Shown piece by piece: positions 54,014 through 64,000 of a stretch of 64,000 nucleotides of DNA; position 1 is the first letter of the stretch; each line of letters opens with the position of its first letter. Position numbers and translations under genes: made by a program. This DNA is from Symsagittifera roscoffensis. Lineage: Eukaryota; Xenacoelomorpha; Acoela; Convolutidae. The stretch spans positions 28,296,833-28,360,832 of the forward strand of contig NC_087062.1 of assembly GCF_963678635.1 (NCBI RefSeq). Direction: 5' to 3'. Under the pieces are notes generated by a model, which ran no database searches, had not been told where the DNA came from, and saw only the letters and a program-made list of their open reading frames with translations.

Positions 54014-57000
54014 ATGCCTTGACTCATCAGGAATGAGAAAGTGAAATGTGAGGACTGTGACAAATAGTACAGGAGGTCCGATGCATCTCGATATCGCAAG
54101 AGAGAGTTAATTTTTGTCCGGAATTTAATTATTTTACTTACAACCAGCAAGAAATGAAATATCATGCGGCCAAGAATAATGCCTCATCAACTTCCAAGCG
54201 ATCAACGGTTTGTTCGTCTTGCGAGCAGGAGTTTCCGAGTTACTACTCTCTCCAACAGCATCGGAGAAAAAAACATGGGGCGAAACAACGGAAGCCAAGT
54301 GATACGGTGGCAGACTTTAACAAGATTGTGGAGGAGGAAGGGGATGATGGAGAGAAACTCAAAGAGGAGTTGAGTGCTTGTCGACACTTCCTGTCTGACA
54401 CTGAGATGGAGTATGGGAGGCTTAAGGTATTTAACTTTCAAATGTCAAAGTTAGATGCTAAAATTATCAACGAGAAGCTTGAAGAAGTCTTCAACAAGCT
54501 GGACTCCGCTGCAAAAATCAATATTGCTTTTGGATTTGTTCTCCGTAAAGTCGAAACGGGAGAATACCGGTATTATTATACACACGAAAATAATACTTTG
54601 TTGGAAAATTCGCATTTACTGTGTACAAAAGCGGATTTGATTTCAATTCAGGGAAAAGTTGAAAAAATTGATATCGTGGAGCAATGCACCCAAGAACGTC
54701 AGAACATAAAGTGGAGGTTCAAGTTGATCACAAATGTCACTATTTTTGCTGCACTACTGAAAAACATCCCAATGGGATGTCCAGACTCTGTCTTGCCTGA
54801 ACCTTTACTACGACATAAGCAAGTAAACTGTATTTTATCGGACAAAGATAAACAACCATACAATGATCATTTTTGTCTTTTCCGTGCGTTAAGAATGTAT
54901 TTGCATGGTCATAGCAACCTCGATGCTCATAGATCTCAACTATTCACAGAGTTTCTATCAAAATCTGGACACGATCCGAAGAATTTTCTCGGGGTTGCCT
55001 TTGATGATTTACCTCTTGTAGAGGGAATAGTTGAATCTAACATATTCATTTACGATTTTGATATTCAGTAAGGAGAATATAATGGAGAATTAGCCAGGCG
55101 AAGTATTGGAAAATTCAAAAAAACAGTGAAATTGCTAATATTCAACAACCATATCATTCAAACGAACGATATTGATTCTTTCTTCAAGTGTTTCCGATGT
55201 CCTAGCTGTGACTGCTTCTTCAACAGATCAGACAACTTCAACAGACATCTTATATCTTGTAAAGATAGAGTGAGACACATTTATCCAAAAAATGTTAATA
55301 CACCTTGAGAAACGCTATTTGAAAAGTTGGAAGGTTTCAATATCCCAGTTTCGAAAGATCACACACTATTCAACAACCTAGCCATTTTCGATTTTGAGTC
55401 GATATGTGTTCCATCAGATGAACTGAAAGCTACCCAAACAACAACTTGGATTGGAAAACATGTTCCAATTTCTGTATCAAAATCCTCGAGCCCCAGAGAT
55501 GATCCAATTTTTCTTTATAACAAGGATCCGCAAAAGCTTATTATCGATTTTGTAATCAAACTCAAACTTTTGGCTGAGAAAACTAAGCTCAAAATGAGAA
55601 CTAAATTTCAAGACGTTGAAAAAGTAGTGATTGAGCGAATGTCAAAAATTTTCCAAGAGTTAAAAGAAAGATGTCGAAATCATCCAACTGAAAACTTCGA
55701 ATAGAAAGATGAATTTAAAAATATACAGAGGAAACTGATATGTCTACTCAGTTTTTGAGAATGCAGAAAAATCAGCTGATTGATTTGAAACAAAATCTGG
55801 AGAGGTATAATAACACGTTACCTGTATTGGGTTTAACAGTGGAAGATATGATCTGAACTTGATCAAGAGCTATCTGATTCCCTACTTAATCAATGATAAA
55901 GAAGCTGAATCTAAGGTTATCAAAAAGGCTAACGATTTCATATCCCTCAAGTTTGGAGATATACAGTTTCTCGATATCATGAAATTTTTTGAGTGAAGCA
56001 ACATCTCTAGACTCTTTTCTTGAAGCTTACAAAGCCAGTGAGACGAAAGGGATTTTCCTTTATGAGTAGTTTGACAGTCCAGACAAGCTCGAGAGTGAAG
56101 AATTACCTCCATACGAAGCCTTTTTCAGTAAACTGAGAAACAACAACCCTCTTGATACAGACTTTAAGGATTACCAGAGCCTGAAGTCAAGTGGAGTTGA
56201 TGAGCAGCAAGCACTAATAAACTTCAAATCAAGTCAAAACCCTCATCTGGATAGGATAATTACAAATATTTACAGGATATTTGGCAGAAACATTTAAAGA
56301 TTTTTTGCAGTGTACAACAACAAAGATGTTGATCCAACCCTTGAAGCAATGCAAAAAATAGTTCAGTTTTATCATCAGAAAGAAAATGATATGTTAAAAC
56401 TTGGATGTACTCTTCCAAATCTGGCAAATATTTGTCTGCACAAATCAAACAATGAAAAAATATATAAAGCTCAAGCATTTTGCGAAACTGATAGAGATTT
56501 GTGCCAGAAAGTTAGAAAGGATATGACGGGTGGACCATGAATTGTGTTTACGCGAAAAGCTGTTGTGAATGAAACCTTTATCAGGGATTCATCAAATGTC
56601 TGCAAAACATCTGTTGGAATTGATGCGAGCCAGCTCTATCCCTATTCAATTTGTCAAGACATGCCAACAGGATTGTACAAAAGATGGGAGTTTGATTCCG
56701 ATATGCAAAAATTCAATGCTAGACATAACCGATCTCAAAATTTTGAGAACATGGTCAAGTCCTACTACGAAGAAACCAGACCAGAATGCACATTTGAGAG
56801 CTTCCACATATCTGGAAATGAAAAAATTGACTGTTTCAATGTTGATGGATATTGCAATCACTGCAAAACAGCGTTTGAAGCAATGGGATGCTATTACCAT
56901 TTTTGTCCTTGCCAGGAGACTCGTCCCTCACTTACCGATGAGGATATTGAGAAAAGAAACAAAAGAAGAGAGAGATGGATGACTTGAGACATGAGTATAT

Positions 57001-58357
57001 TCGCGAAAAAGGATACAAAATCGAAAAGATGTGGGAATGTGAGTGGTGGCAAAACTTCAAAACGAACGATAAAATAAAGAATCAAATCCGATCCAACTTT
57101 CCCTGCAAAAGAACTCTCTCTACTGTTTCTTTATTGGAAAAAATAAGAGATGGATCTCTTTATGGCTATATTCAGTGTGACTTAGTTGTTCCGGACGAAC
57201 TGAAAGCAAAATTTTCTAATTTTCCTCCAATTTTTAAAAACACTGAAGTTGGAAGAAATGACATTGGGGAATATATGCAAAAATATGCCATCAAAATCGG
57301 TCTTCTTAAGCATCCCCAGCGAATGCTAATATCTAGATTCAAACTAGATAATGGTTCCATCATAACTCCTCTTTTCAATTTCTACATACAACTTGGCTTA
57401 CAGTGTACAAAATTTTACTGCTTTGTACAGTATCTCCCTCAAAAATGCTTCAACAAAATTGTTCAGTCGGTTGTTGATGCTAGAAGGGAAGGAGATGAGA
57501 ACCCTTTATCTGGTGTTGTTGCAGAGACTATGAAGCTTATAGGTAATTCATCCTAAGGTTACCAGATAATGGACAGATCGAGACATACGATCACAAAGTA
57601 TTTGAATGATGAGAAAACACACAAAGCAATTAATGAACCACTCTTCAAACGATTGAACACCGTTCAGAAAGACTTAAGTTACTTAAGTACGAGATTAAGT
57701 TACTAAAGTCAACAATTGAGCACAAAGAACCCATAATAGTCGGTTTTTTCATTCTGCAGTATGCAAAGCTGAGAATGCTTGAGCTTTACTAAACTTTTTT
57801 CGACAAATTTTGTGATGTAAATGAGTTCGAGGAATTAGAAATGGACACGGATTCGCTGTATTTAGCTCTTGCTGAGGAAAATTTGTATGATTGTATTCGT
57901 CCGGAGAAAAAAAGTGACTGGGAAAAATTGAGAGAAAAAGATTGTAGAGATTCTTTCAGAGCAGATTCAAAAACAAATTTTTTTCCACGAACATGTTGTA
58001 GAGTTCATAAGAAGCACAATAAACGGGAGCCTGGTCGAATCAAAGAAGAATTTAGGTGTACGGAGATGCTATGTTTATGCAGCAAAATTTATTGTTGCTA
58101 TGACAACAAATCAGACAAGATGAAGTTTAGCAGCAAAGGATTGAATAAAAGAATTCTAGAGGAATCCGGTGATGGTCCTATAGAAAAAAACATAAAGTAC
58201 TCGACGAAGCAATCAACTTGATTTCAACAAACAGACTATTTAGAACCATTAATCATATGGTTGCTACATACGAGCAAACAAAGAAGGGATTGAGCTACTT
58301 TTACCTAAAAGACAAGTTCAGGACGACGGAATACACACAAAACCTTTGAACTTGTAA
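54014..58357 (+). pseudogene. protein-primed family B DNA polymerase of the Polinton, with zinc fingers
   Basis: Starts near ATG 54,014 with a broken finger (KCEDCDK, stop, YRRSDASRYRKRE). The longest intact frame is 54,154-55,071 with a C2H2 finger (VCSSCEQEFPSYYSLQQHRR) and NHFCLFRALRMYLHGH-like sequence. Next: a second finger (FRCPSCDCFFNRSDNFNRHL, 55,180-55,260); exonuclease motif I LAIFDFESICV (about 55,380); a region of stops (55,700-56,540); VGIDASQLYPYSICQDMPTG with the DxxxLYP motif (about 56,605-56,660); and MKLIGNSS at 57,530-57,553. There TAA replaces the Tyr of the KxxxNSxYG motif. Then MDTDSLYLAL with the DTD metal-binding motif (57,841) and EEFRCTEMLCLCSKIYCCYD near the end. 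The enzyme would copy the element from a protein primer. Ten or more stops and shifts make it non-functional. Confidence 0.92.
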
Positions 58358-58580
58358 ATAACTGATAGTGTAATAGCATTCAATTCAGTATTGATTAGCT
58401 AACTGTAAATTTGTGGTAAAATGATTAAACGAAGCAGTGATTTATTTACTTCATCTTTTGAATATAACTTTTTTTTTCTTTCAAAAAACACGATTTTTTA
58501 CTCGAAGTTTCGTTAGGTTTCAGTATAGCTTTAGATAGTTTTCTCATTGAATCAAACCTATAAAACAATAATCAAAACAT
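58358..58580. other. short non-coding piece between polymerase and right inverted repeat
   Basis: AT-rich, with no frame of note. It contains TTTCGTTAGGTTTCAG. No copy of the left subterminal ATGGTAAGTTTCAGA array is evident beyond the inverted repeat itself. Confidence 0.5.
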
Positions 58581-58811
58581 CTAAACCGTAGAAGCTAGCT
58601 AAGAAACGCAAATATCGGCAAAATCGAACTCAAAAAATTCGGGCGCCAAAAATTTTTCTGAAACTTACCATCTTACGATCTGAAACCGACTATCTTAATA
58701 CTTTGGGAAACCTATTCCCTATCTTAATACATTGGGAAATCTATAGCCTATGTTAATACATAGGGTGCTGACCGGATACTCTATAGCCTATGTTAATATA
58801 TGGTGGTCAGC
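58581..58811 (-). repeat. right terminal inverted repeat of the Polinton
   Basis: Inverse of 37,618-37,849: outer end GGTCAGC at 58,805-58,811, inner end at the CCGTAGAAGCTAGCTAAGAAA phrase. Immediately outside is AAACA followed by a C run of about 20 bases. Confidence 0.9.
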
Positions 58812-59400
58812 AAACACCCCCCCCCCCCCCCCCCCTCTTCTCCTCACTCTTCTACTACTGCGGAGTCAGGCCCCTTGCCATTGTCGACGCATTGTGCCTC
58901 GCTGGCGAGTTTGCAACCTCTCGTCTTGCTGTGAGCTTTTTGTGATAGCGGCTGAGCGTGGGAGCCAAGAATGCCGCAGAAACAGCAGCCTACATTGTCT
59001 CACCCCAATAACGCTTTTTAATTTTTTAAAATGGACTACAAGTATTAATTAAATCCGGTTAGACTGGACTTAATAATCAGTGTGTTTAAGGATAGCGTTG
59101 CGGAGCTCTTCCCTTTCTTTCCGTTGTGCTATCGAAGGAAAACATTTGTAGCGCACGACAGTTGTGTGTTGAATTCTGGAGAAGCAGCATTCCACCGGGG
59201 TATCCAATTGCAACCCAAATCTTTTTCATACTCTGCTCACATTTTTTGTACTTGTTTACTCTATTTTCGTACAGATCCGTAATTCTCCCCGACCTCCTTT
59301 TGATAAAGGAAGAAGCTGCTGAAAGCGGTTTGGCCTTCAATCCTTCCGAAAGAAAATAATCCGGGTCGTTGAATCCAGCAGTGCACGACTGACTTTATAA
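58812..59400. other. right flank of the Polinton, GC-richer coding-like relic
   Basis: 58,850-59,000 is GC-richer like the PHD-like relic left of the element and could be its continuation, but no shared domain is visible. At 59,340-59,086 the minus strand reads GRITDLYENRVNKYKKCEQS and MKKIWVAIGYPGG. This resembles a Myb/SANT- or MADF-like DNA-binding helix block (LY..R..KY......KKIW..I) as found in transposon proteins. Evidence is weak. Confidence 0.25.
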
Positions 59401-62400
59401 ATCACTAAGGCAAGTAAAAATTATTTATGCGCTGTTGAAAATTCAAGTTTCAAATTCTGCTCCAATAACTTAACTTTCTGACAAGCGATTGATCTAAGTC
59501 CCATAAAAAAAAAATTCCACGAAGCTTACAATGAAAAAGTTATTATTAAGATTTTATTGTTGTCTTCACAAACAGTTCCAAAGATTTAGCGAATATCGCC
59601 TCCTTACACGTTTCGGAAAAGTGAATTCTAATATTCTTTTTGCTTAATCTGGTAAATTTAGGAAAAATTTTGATGCTCAACAAAATTGGGTTCCGAAATT
59701 TTGTTGAACATCCAGATCTGATGAGTCTTTACCCTCCCGTAGAGTCTGAAATTGGAACGATAATGTAGATATCATGACCTATAATGCCGACAGAATTTCG
59801 TCCCAACTTAGCGGCTCTCTCAGGATTGCAATTTCAGAGCCCCTTTCACAAGAGCATAGAACCTGCATCTCGAAAGAAAAATGTTAGATTGTGACTCCGA
59901 GGAAGAGAGATTGAGACAATAAAAGAAGAAATTCGGTCCGAATAAGTTTCTGTTCTGGTGTGATAATTTCGTACTTGCCACCGATTTAAATTCCTTATAA
60001 TGGCCATCAAACTTAACCTTCGTAATGAAAATAACCCTCAAGCCTGTCGATGTCTTAGTTCGATTGTTAACTAGGCCATGAAAGCTCATACTACTGTTTT
60101 AGGCTCAGGAAATTGGCAAAAATCGCCTCAGGTGAAGTGAATTACTGGAAATGGGAGAATCGCCCACCTATCTTCCGAATGGACCGACGCCAGAGCCTTT
60201 TCACAGGAGCATAATACCTGCAGCTAATCAACCTCTTACAAAACATCGGTCGTTGGATCCAGTAGTGCACGACTGTCTTCTCGTGAACAAGAAGCGGTAG
60301 AAACAGCCACGCTGTGCCACGAAAAGCTACCCTCACAGTTTTTTTGAGACAAAACGAGAACAGACATGCGTCAATTGCAGGCGTCGAAAAGTTCACTACA
60401 GCTCGAGAAAATAAGGCGATTGAGGCTTTTTAAGAGTCCAGGCAAATCACTGAGTTGTATTTAAAACAAAAGCGTTCCAGTTTTATAAATCACCATGAGT
60501 AAAAATTATTCACTAGCTGTTGAGAGTTTCTCATTCTGCTTCAAAAACTTTTTTGTCTGTCAAGTGATAGATCTAAGTTCCATGAGAAAAAAAGTCTGAC
60601 AGGCGTTATGATAGAAAAAAAAACAATGTGCTTTCAGCTGTGCGGATCAACTTTTTTTTCAAAATTTTCCTGGAACATGAAGCCAAAGTGAAATGGTTGA
60701 ACAATCAATTGCAAACCAAAAATCAGACCAAAGAGTCGGAGAACAAAATTCCACACAGCTTGCATGAAGAGGTTAGTATTAAGACTTTTTTGTTGTCTTC
60801 GCAAGCAGTTCCAAAGATTTAGCAAAAATCGCCTCCTTACACGTTTCGGAAAAGTGAATGCTAATATTCTTTTTGCTTAATCTGGTAAATTTAGGAAAAA
60901 TTTTGATGCTCAACAAAATTGGGTTCCGAAATTTTGTTGAACACCCAGATCTGATGAGTCTATACCCTCCGTAGAGTCTGAAATTGGAATGATAATGTAG
61001 ATATCAGGATCTATAATGCCGACAGATTTTCGTCCCAACTCCGCGGGTCTCTCAGGATTGCAATTTCAGAGCCCCTTCCACAGGAGCATAATACCTGTAG
61101 CTAATCAACCTCCTACAAAACAGCGGTTGTTGGATCCAGTAGAGCACGACTGTCTTCTCGTGAACAAGAAGCGGTAGAAACTGCCACGCTGTGCCCCGAA
61201 AAGCTACCCTCACAGTTTTTTTGAGACAAAACGAGAACAGACATGCGTCAATTGCAGGCGTCGAAAAGTTCACTACAGCTCGAGAAAAAAAGGCGATTGA
61301 GGCTTTTTAAGAGTCCAGGCAAATCACTCAGTTGTGTTTAAAACAGAAGCGTTCCAGTTTTATAAATCACTTTGAGTAAAAATTATTCACTAGCTGTGGA
61401 GAGTTTCTCATTCTGCTTCAAAAACTTTTTTTCTGACAAGTGATAGATCTAAGTTCCTTGAGAAAAAAATCTGACAGGCGTTATGATAGAAAAAAAACAA
61501 GCAATGTGCTTTCAGCTGTGCGGATCAACTTTTTTTTCAAAATTTTCCTGGAACATGAAGCCAAAGTGAAATGGTTGAACAATCAATTGCAAACCAAAAA
61601 TCAGACCAAAGAGTCGGAGAACAAAAGTCCACACAGCTTGCAGGAAGAGGTTACTTTTAAGACTTTTTTGTCGTCTTCGCAAGCAGTTCCCAAGATTTAG
61701 CAAAAATCGCCTCCTTACACGTTTCAGAAAAGTGAATGCCAATATTCTTTTTGCTGAATCTAGTAAATTTAGGAAAAATTTTGATGCTCAACAAAATTGG
61801 GTTCCGAAATTTTGTTGAGCATCCAGATCTGATGAGTCTATACCCTCCGTAGAGTCTGAAATTGGAACGATAATGTAGTTATCATGATCTATAATGCCGA
61901 CAGATTTTCCTCCCAACTTTGCGGGTCTCTCAGGATTGCAATTTCAGAGCCCCTTTCACAAGAGCATACTATCTTCTCCTCATCAATCTTTTTTTTCAAA
62001 ACAAGAGTCATTGAATCCAGTAGTGCACGACTGACTTTATAAATTACTATGGCAAGTAAAAATTATTTACGCCTGGTTGGAGTACCAAGTTTCATAATCT
62101 GCTTCAAAAACTTTACGTTCTGACAAGTGGTAGATCTAAGTCCCATAAAATTCGGACAATTTTATATAAAAAGAGAAAAATCAATGTACTTTCAGCCGTG
62201 CGGATCAATGGATTTTTTTGAACTTTTCACTGGAACATGAAGCCAAAATGGAATGGTTGAACAATCAACTGCAAAGCATAAAGCGGACAAAAAATGGCGA
62301 GAGAGAAAAATCGACGAAACTTACTATGAAGAAATTAATATTTAGATTTTATTGTTGTCTTCACAAGCAGTTCCAAAGATTTAGAGAGCATCCGCTCCTT

Positions 62401-62470
62401 CAAATTTGTCTTTTGGTTGATGTAATCTTTTTACAATTCTCAGCATTACAATTTTGTTCCATCTAGTGTT
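59401..62470. repeat. diverged direct tandem repeat, unit about 0.7-1.1 kb
   Basis: The landmark GATCTAAGT..C recurs at 59,491, 60,570, 61,446 and 62,133. CAGCTGTGCGGATCAACTTT (60,637, 61,512, and a variant at 62,194), TTCCTGGAACATGAAGCC, GGATTGCAATTTCAGAGCCCC (59,821, 61,055, 61,933) and GTTCCGAAATTTTGTTGA (59,690, 60,932, 61,803) recur in the same order. Shared frames (EHEAKVKWLNNQLQTKNQTK on plus, NFSTPAIDACLFSFCLKKTV on minus) follow from the duplication. No domain is recognised, so coding status is open. Confidence 0.75.
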
Positions 62471-62668
62471 CTAACTTTTGCTTCAAAGAATAAAGAAATT
62501 TCAAAGAGAGACATTTTCTTTTGTTGAACTTTGAAGTCAGGTTTGTTTCAAAAAATGAAGTTCAAACAAACATGAAGCTGAAAAACTTTACAAGGATGTA
62601 AAGATATTTACAGCGCGGCATTCGAAAATTTTTTAGCATTAGGGCCTGATCAGTTCGGTGGACTCTAA

Positions 62669-63079
62669 TTGATGAATCGCATCTCCATTACTTTCAAAGC
62701 AGGAAAAATAGATGTCAATCTCGGCCTGCTGTGCAAACTACCCGCCGATAAACTAAGCGAGAACTTTTCAGTCATGGAGAAAAATCAAGCAATGCTAGGA
62801 ATTGCAATTTTTGCTAATCATTGCGGCGCTCCTAACTACAATTGCTATACTAAAGTTGGTTTTAGAGGACGAAAAGCTATCATGCTGAGAGCACTGTATG
62901 AAATCAAACCTGGCCAGTAGTTGTTGGTTGATTACAATGAACATGCATTTGGAGAGCGTAATGAACATTGTTTTTGTGTAGATCCTAATTTTGATAGCGC
63001 AAGACCAGGTATTCTAATCCACAAGAAACAAGTTTTCCAGTTTCAACAGATAATTTTTCGCCCTTGCGAAGATCATTGA
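62669..63079 (+). pseudogene. SET-domain (SUV4-20/KMT5-like) methyltransferase fragment
   Basis: One frame reads, through an in-frame TAG at 62,918, LCKLPADKLSENFSVMEKNQ, GIAIFANHCGAPNYNCYTKV (SET motif NHxxxPNxxC), GRKAIMLRALYEIKPGQ, stop, then LLVDYNEHAFGERNEHCFCV. The last block corresponds to the (Y/D)Y..xFG..N..C.C post-SET region typical of SUV4-20 proteins, which methylate histone H4K20. The N-terminal half of the SET domain is missing, and the TAG replaces a residue just before the substrate-binding block. It is a broken fragment, either of a host gene duplicate or of a SET gene carried by a transposon. Confidence 0.6.
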
Positions 63080-63775
63080 AACGAGGCTCACGTCTTTACA
63101 AAACTCGCTTTCGTAGAAAATACGCAAAGATATCTGACACTTTTGAAAATTTGTTCAATTTCGAGGGAAAAAGTACGTCATATTGCATGAATTCAGATAC
63201 CGGTTGAAACCCTGATTATCAGTCACAGGAAATCTTTGAGTTCCAAGTACAGAAAGCTGTCTCAGACAATGAGATCGAAGAGTCTTGTCACTCCACAGAT
63301 GTGTCCGAAAATAATGAATTTTATCTAAATCTCCATTACTTTAGATTTATGCTGATCAAAAGAGCTGATCACATGGAGCTAATCAGCTTTGAACAAGACA
63401 GCGAAGTGGTCATCACAGTTTTTATGAGTAGTGACGAGGCGAAATTCAAGGACACACTTGAGGAATCTGTATGGCCAGTATGGCTATAAAATGTCGACTC
63501 GCCTCCAAAACTCTGCTCAAAGTACCATATCATCGTCCTGTTTTCCGTTTATTAAGAACGTGGCAAAACTGATTTTAATGCAGTGTTCAAAGATTTTCGG
63601 AACGACATAAGCGAGCCTCAATAACACTTCTCTTTAAATAAGAGTGTTAATGAAACTGGAATTAAAACCGTTAGTGGGCCTCAGCCTACTTTTTTGGTAA
63701 CTGATTTGACAGCGAAGTTCGCTATTCTGAACATGAAAAAGTACAACGGTTTCTTCGGTTGTCATGTGTGAAATG
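63030..63775 (+). pseudogene. degraded transposase-like frames
   Basis: In a frame shifted from the SET fragment, 63,058-63,206 reads RRSLKRGSRLYKTRFRRKYA and ISDTFENLFNFEG. 63,209-63,489 reads NPDYQSQEIFEFQVQKAVSD and LISFEQDSEVVITVFMSSDE. After further breaks come GKTDFNAVFKDFRNDISEPQ and PQPTFLVTDLTAKFAILNMK then KYNGFFGCHV. The last block has the form D..A+ ...N.K.YNG..GC..C, seen in transposase-type proteins of large DNA transposons in animals and plants. Assignment to a named superfamily is not safe. Confidence 0.4.
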
Positions 63776-63870
63776 CGCGGCAAGATTACCAATCCAATTA
63801 TTTTGAGATTAAACTAAGCATAGTTAAGTTCTTTAGAAGTCGCCCTAGATAGGAAAACTAAAGAGAGAAC

Positions 63871-63920
63871 AAGACTGCTCGTATCAGGGCGATGCCCTGA
63901 ATGTTCCGACTGCCTATTAA
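63871..63920 (-). mobile_element. right terminus of a second TTAA MITE
   Basis: AGACTGCTCGTATCAGGGCG, then GCCCTGAATGTTCCGACTGCC, then TATTAA. This matches the right end of the element at 24,980-25,439 (GACTGCTCGTATCAAGGC..GCCCTGAATGCTCCGACTGCC, TTAA) in the same orientation. No matching left end is seen nearby, so the body is truncated or diverged. Confidence 0.6.
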
Positions 63921-64000
63921 GATTTATGGAGCAGTAATAACATTTAAAAAATTAAAAGTAATAAAACAAAATGAAATTTTTTTTTAAATTTGAAATTTTT

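Larger units (their letters stand above)
37618..58811. mobile_element. Polinton/Maverick (adintovirus-like) DNA element, 21.2 kb, degraded
   Basis: It is bounded by inverted repeats of about 230 bp. Inside are a protein-primed family B DNA polymerase, a retroviral-type integrase, an adenain-like cysteine protease, and hexon-like and penton-like capsid proteins. This gene set defines Polintons, self-synthesising transposons related to adintoviruses. Known members are 15-20 kb; this one is longer because a 4.59-kb segment is duplicated. No 6-bp target duplication is evident: a poly-C run abuts the right end, so the flank may have changed. A packaging ATPase is not recognised, so it is lost or beyond recognition. 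Almost all genes carry stops or frameshifts, so the copy cannot move by itself. Confidence 0.93.

Noticed and set aside
37610-58820. 6-bp target-site duplication of the Polinton
   Set aside because: AGAGTC on the left and AAACAC on the right do not match, and the right flank is a poly-C run; I could not define a duplication.
59820-60396. Minus-strand frames of 84-89 codons as a host gene
   Set aside because: They belong to the tandem repeat, vary in length between units and show no domain or splice structure.

Overview
This is nuclear DNA from an animal. GT-AG introns, an AT-rich background, dense transposable elements, and one intact conserved gene (UBE2M/UBC12, the NEDD8 E2) in five exons all show this. 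The phylum cannot be fixed from the window. A 200-base run of N (13,062-13,261) marks an arbitrary-length assembly gap. Most short open frames are chance or repeat frames.

Layout. 0.6-2.1 kb: fragments of a possible minus-strand gene, interrupted by a 560-bp hAT-type MITE. 2.2-10.9 kb: AT-rich DNA with hairpin repeats, a 505-bp MITE rich in AATCGATTATAAT motifs, and a dispersed repeat family. 11.1-11.5 kb: a small J-domain gene with a frameshift at its end. 12.4-22.6 kb: diverged repeats, two more hAT-type MITEs, and a GIY-YIG fragment of a Penelope-like retroelement. 23.2-36.4 kb: UBE2M on the minus strand. Its 11.8-kb intron 2 holds a TTAA-flanked MITE, tRNA-like (SINE) sequences and about 9 kb of composite satellite with a 1.2-kb monomer.

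37.6-58.8 kb: one 21.2-kb Polinton/Maverick (adintovirus-like) element with terminal inverted repeats of about 230 bp. Protein-primed DNA polymerase B lies on the plus strand at the right. Integrase, penton-like minor capsid, basic core protein, hexon-like major capsid, a membrane protein and an adenain-like protease lie on the minus strand at the left. A 4.59-kb segment, from the integrase through the protease, is duplicated in direct tandem. Nearly every gene carries stops or frameshifts, so the element is a fossil. Some lesions are shared by both copies (older than the duplication); others, such as loss of the protease catalytic cysteine, are in one copy only.

36.5-37.6 kb, left of the element, holds a degenerate PHD-finger-like coding relic. 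To its right, 59.4-62.4 kb is a diverged tandem repeat. 62.7-63.8 kb holds a broken SET-domain gene (SUV4-20-like) followed by transposase-like frames, and the window ends in another copy of the TTAA-flanked MITE terminus.
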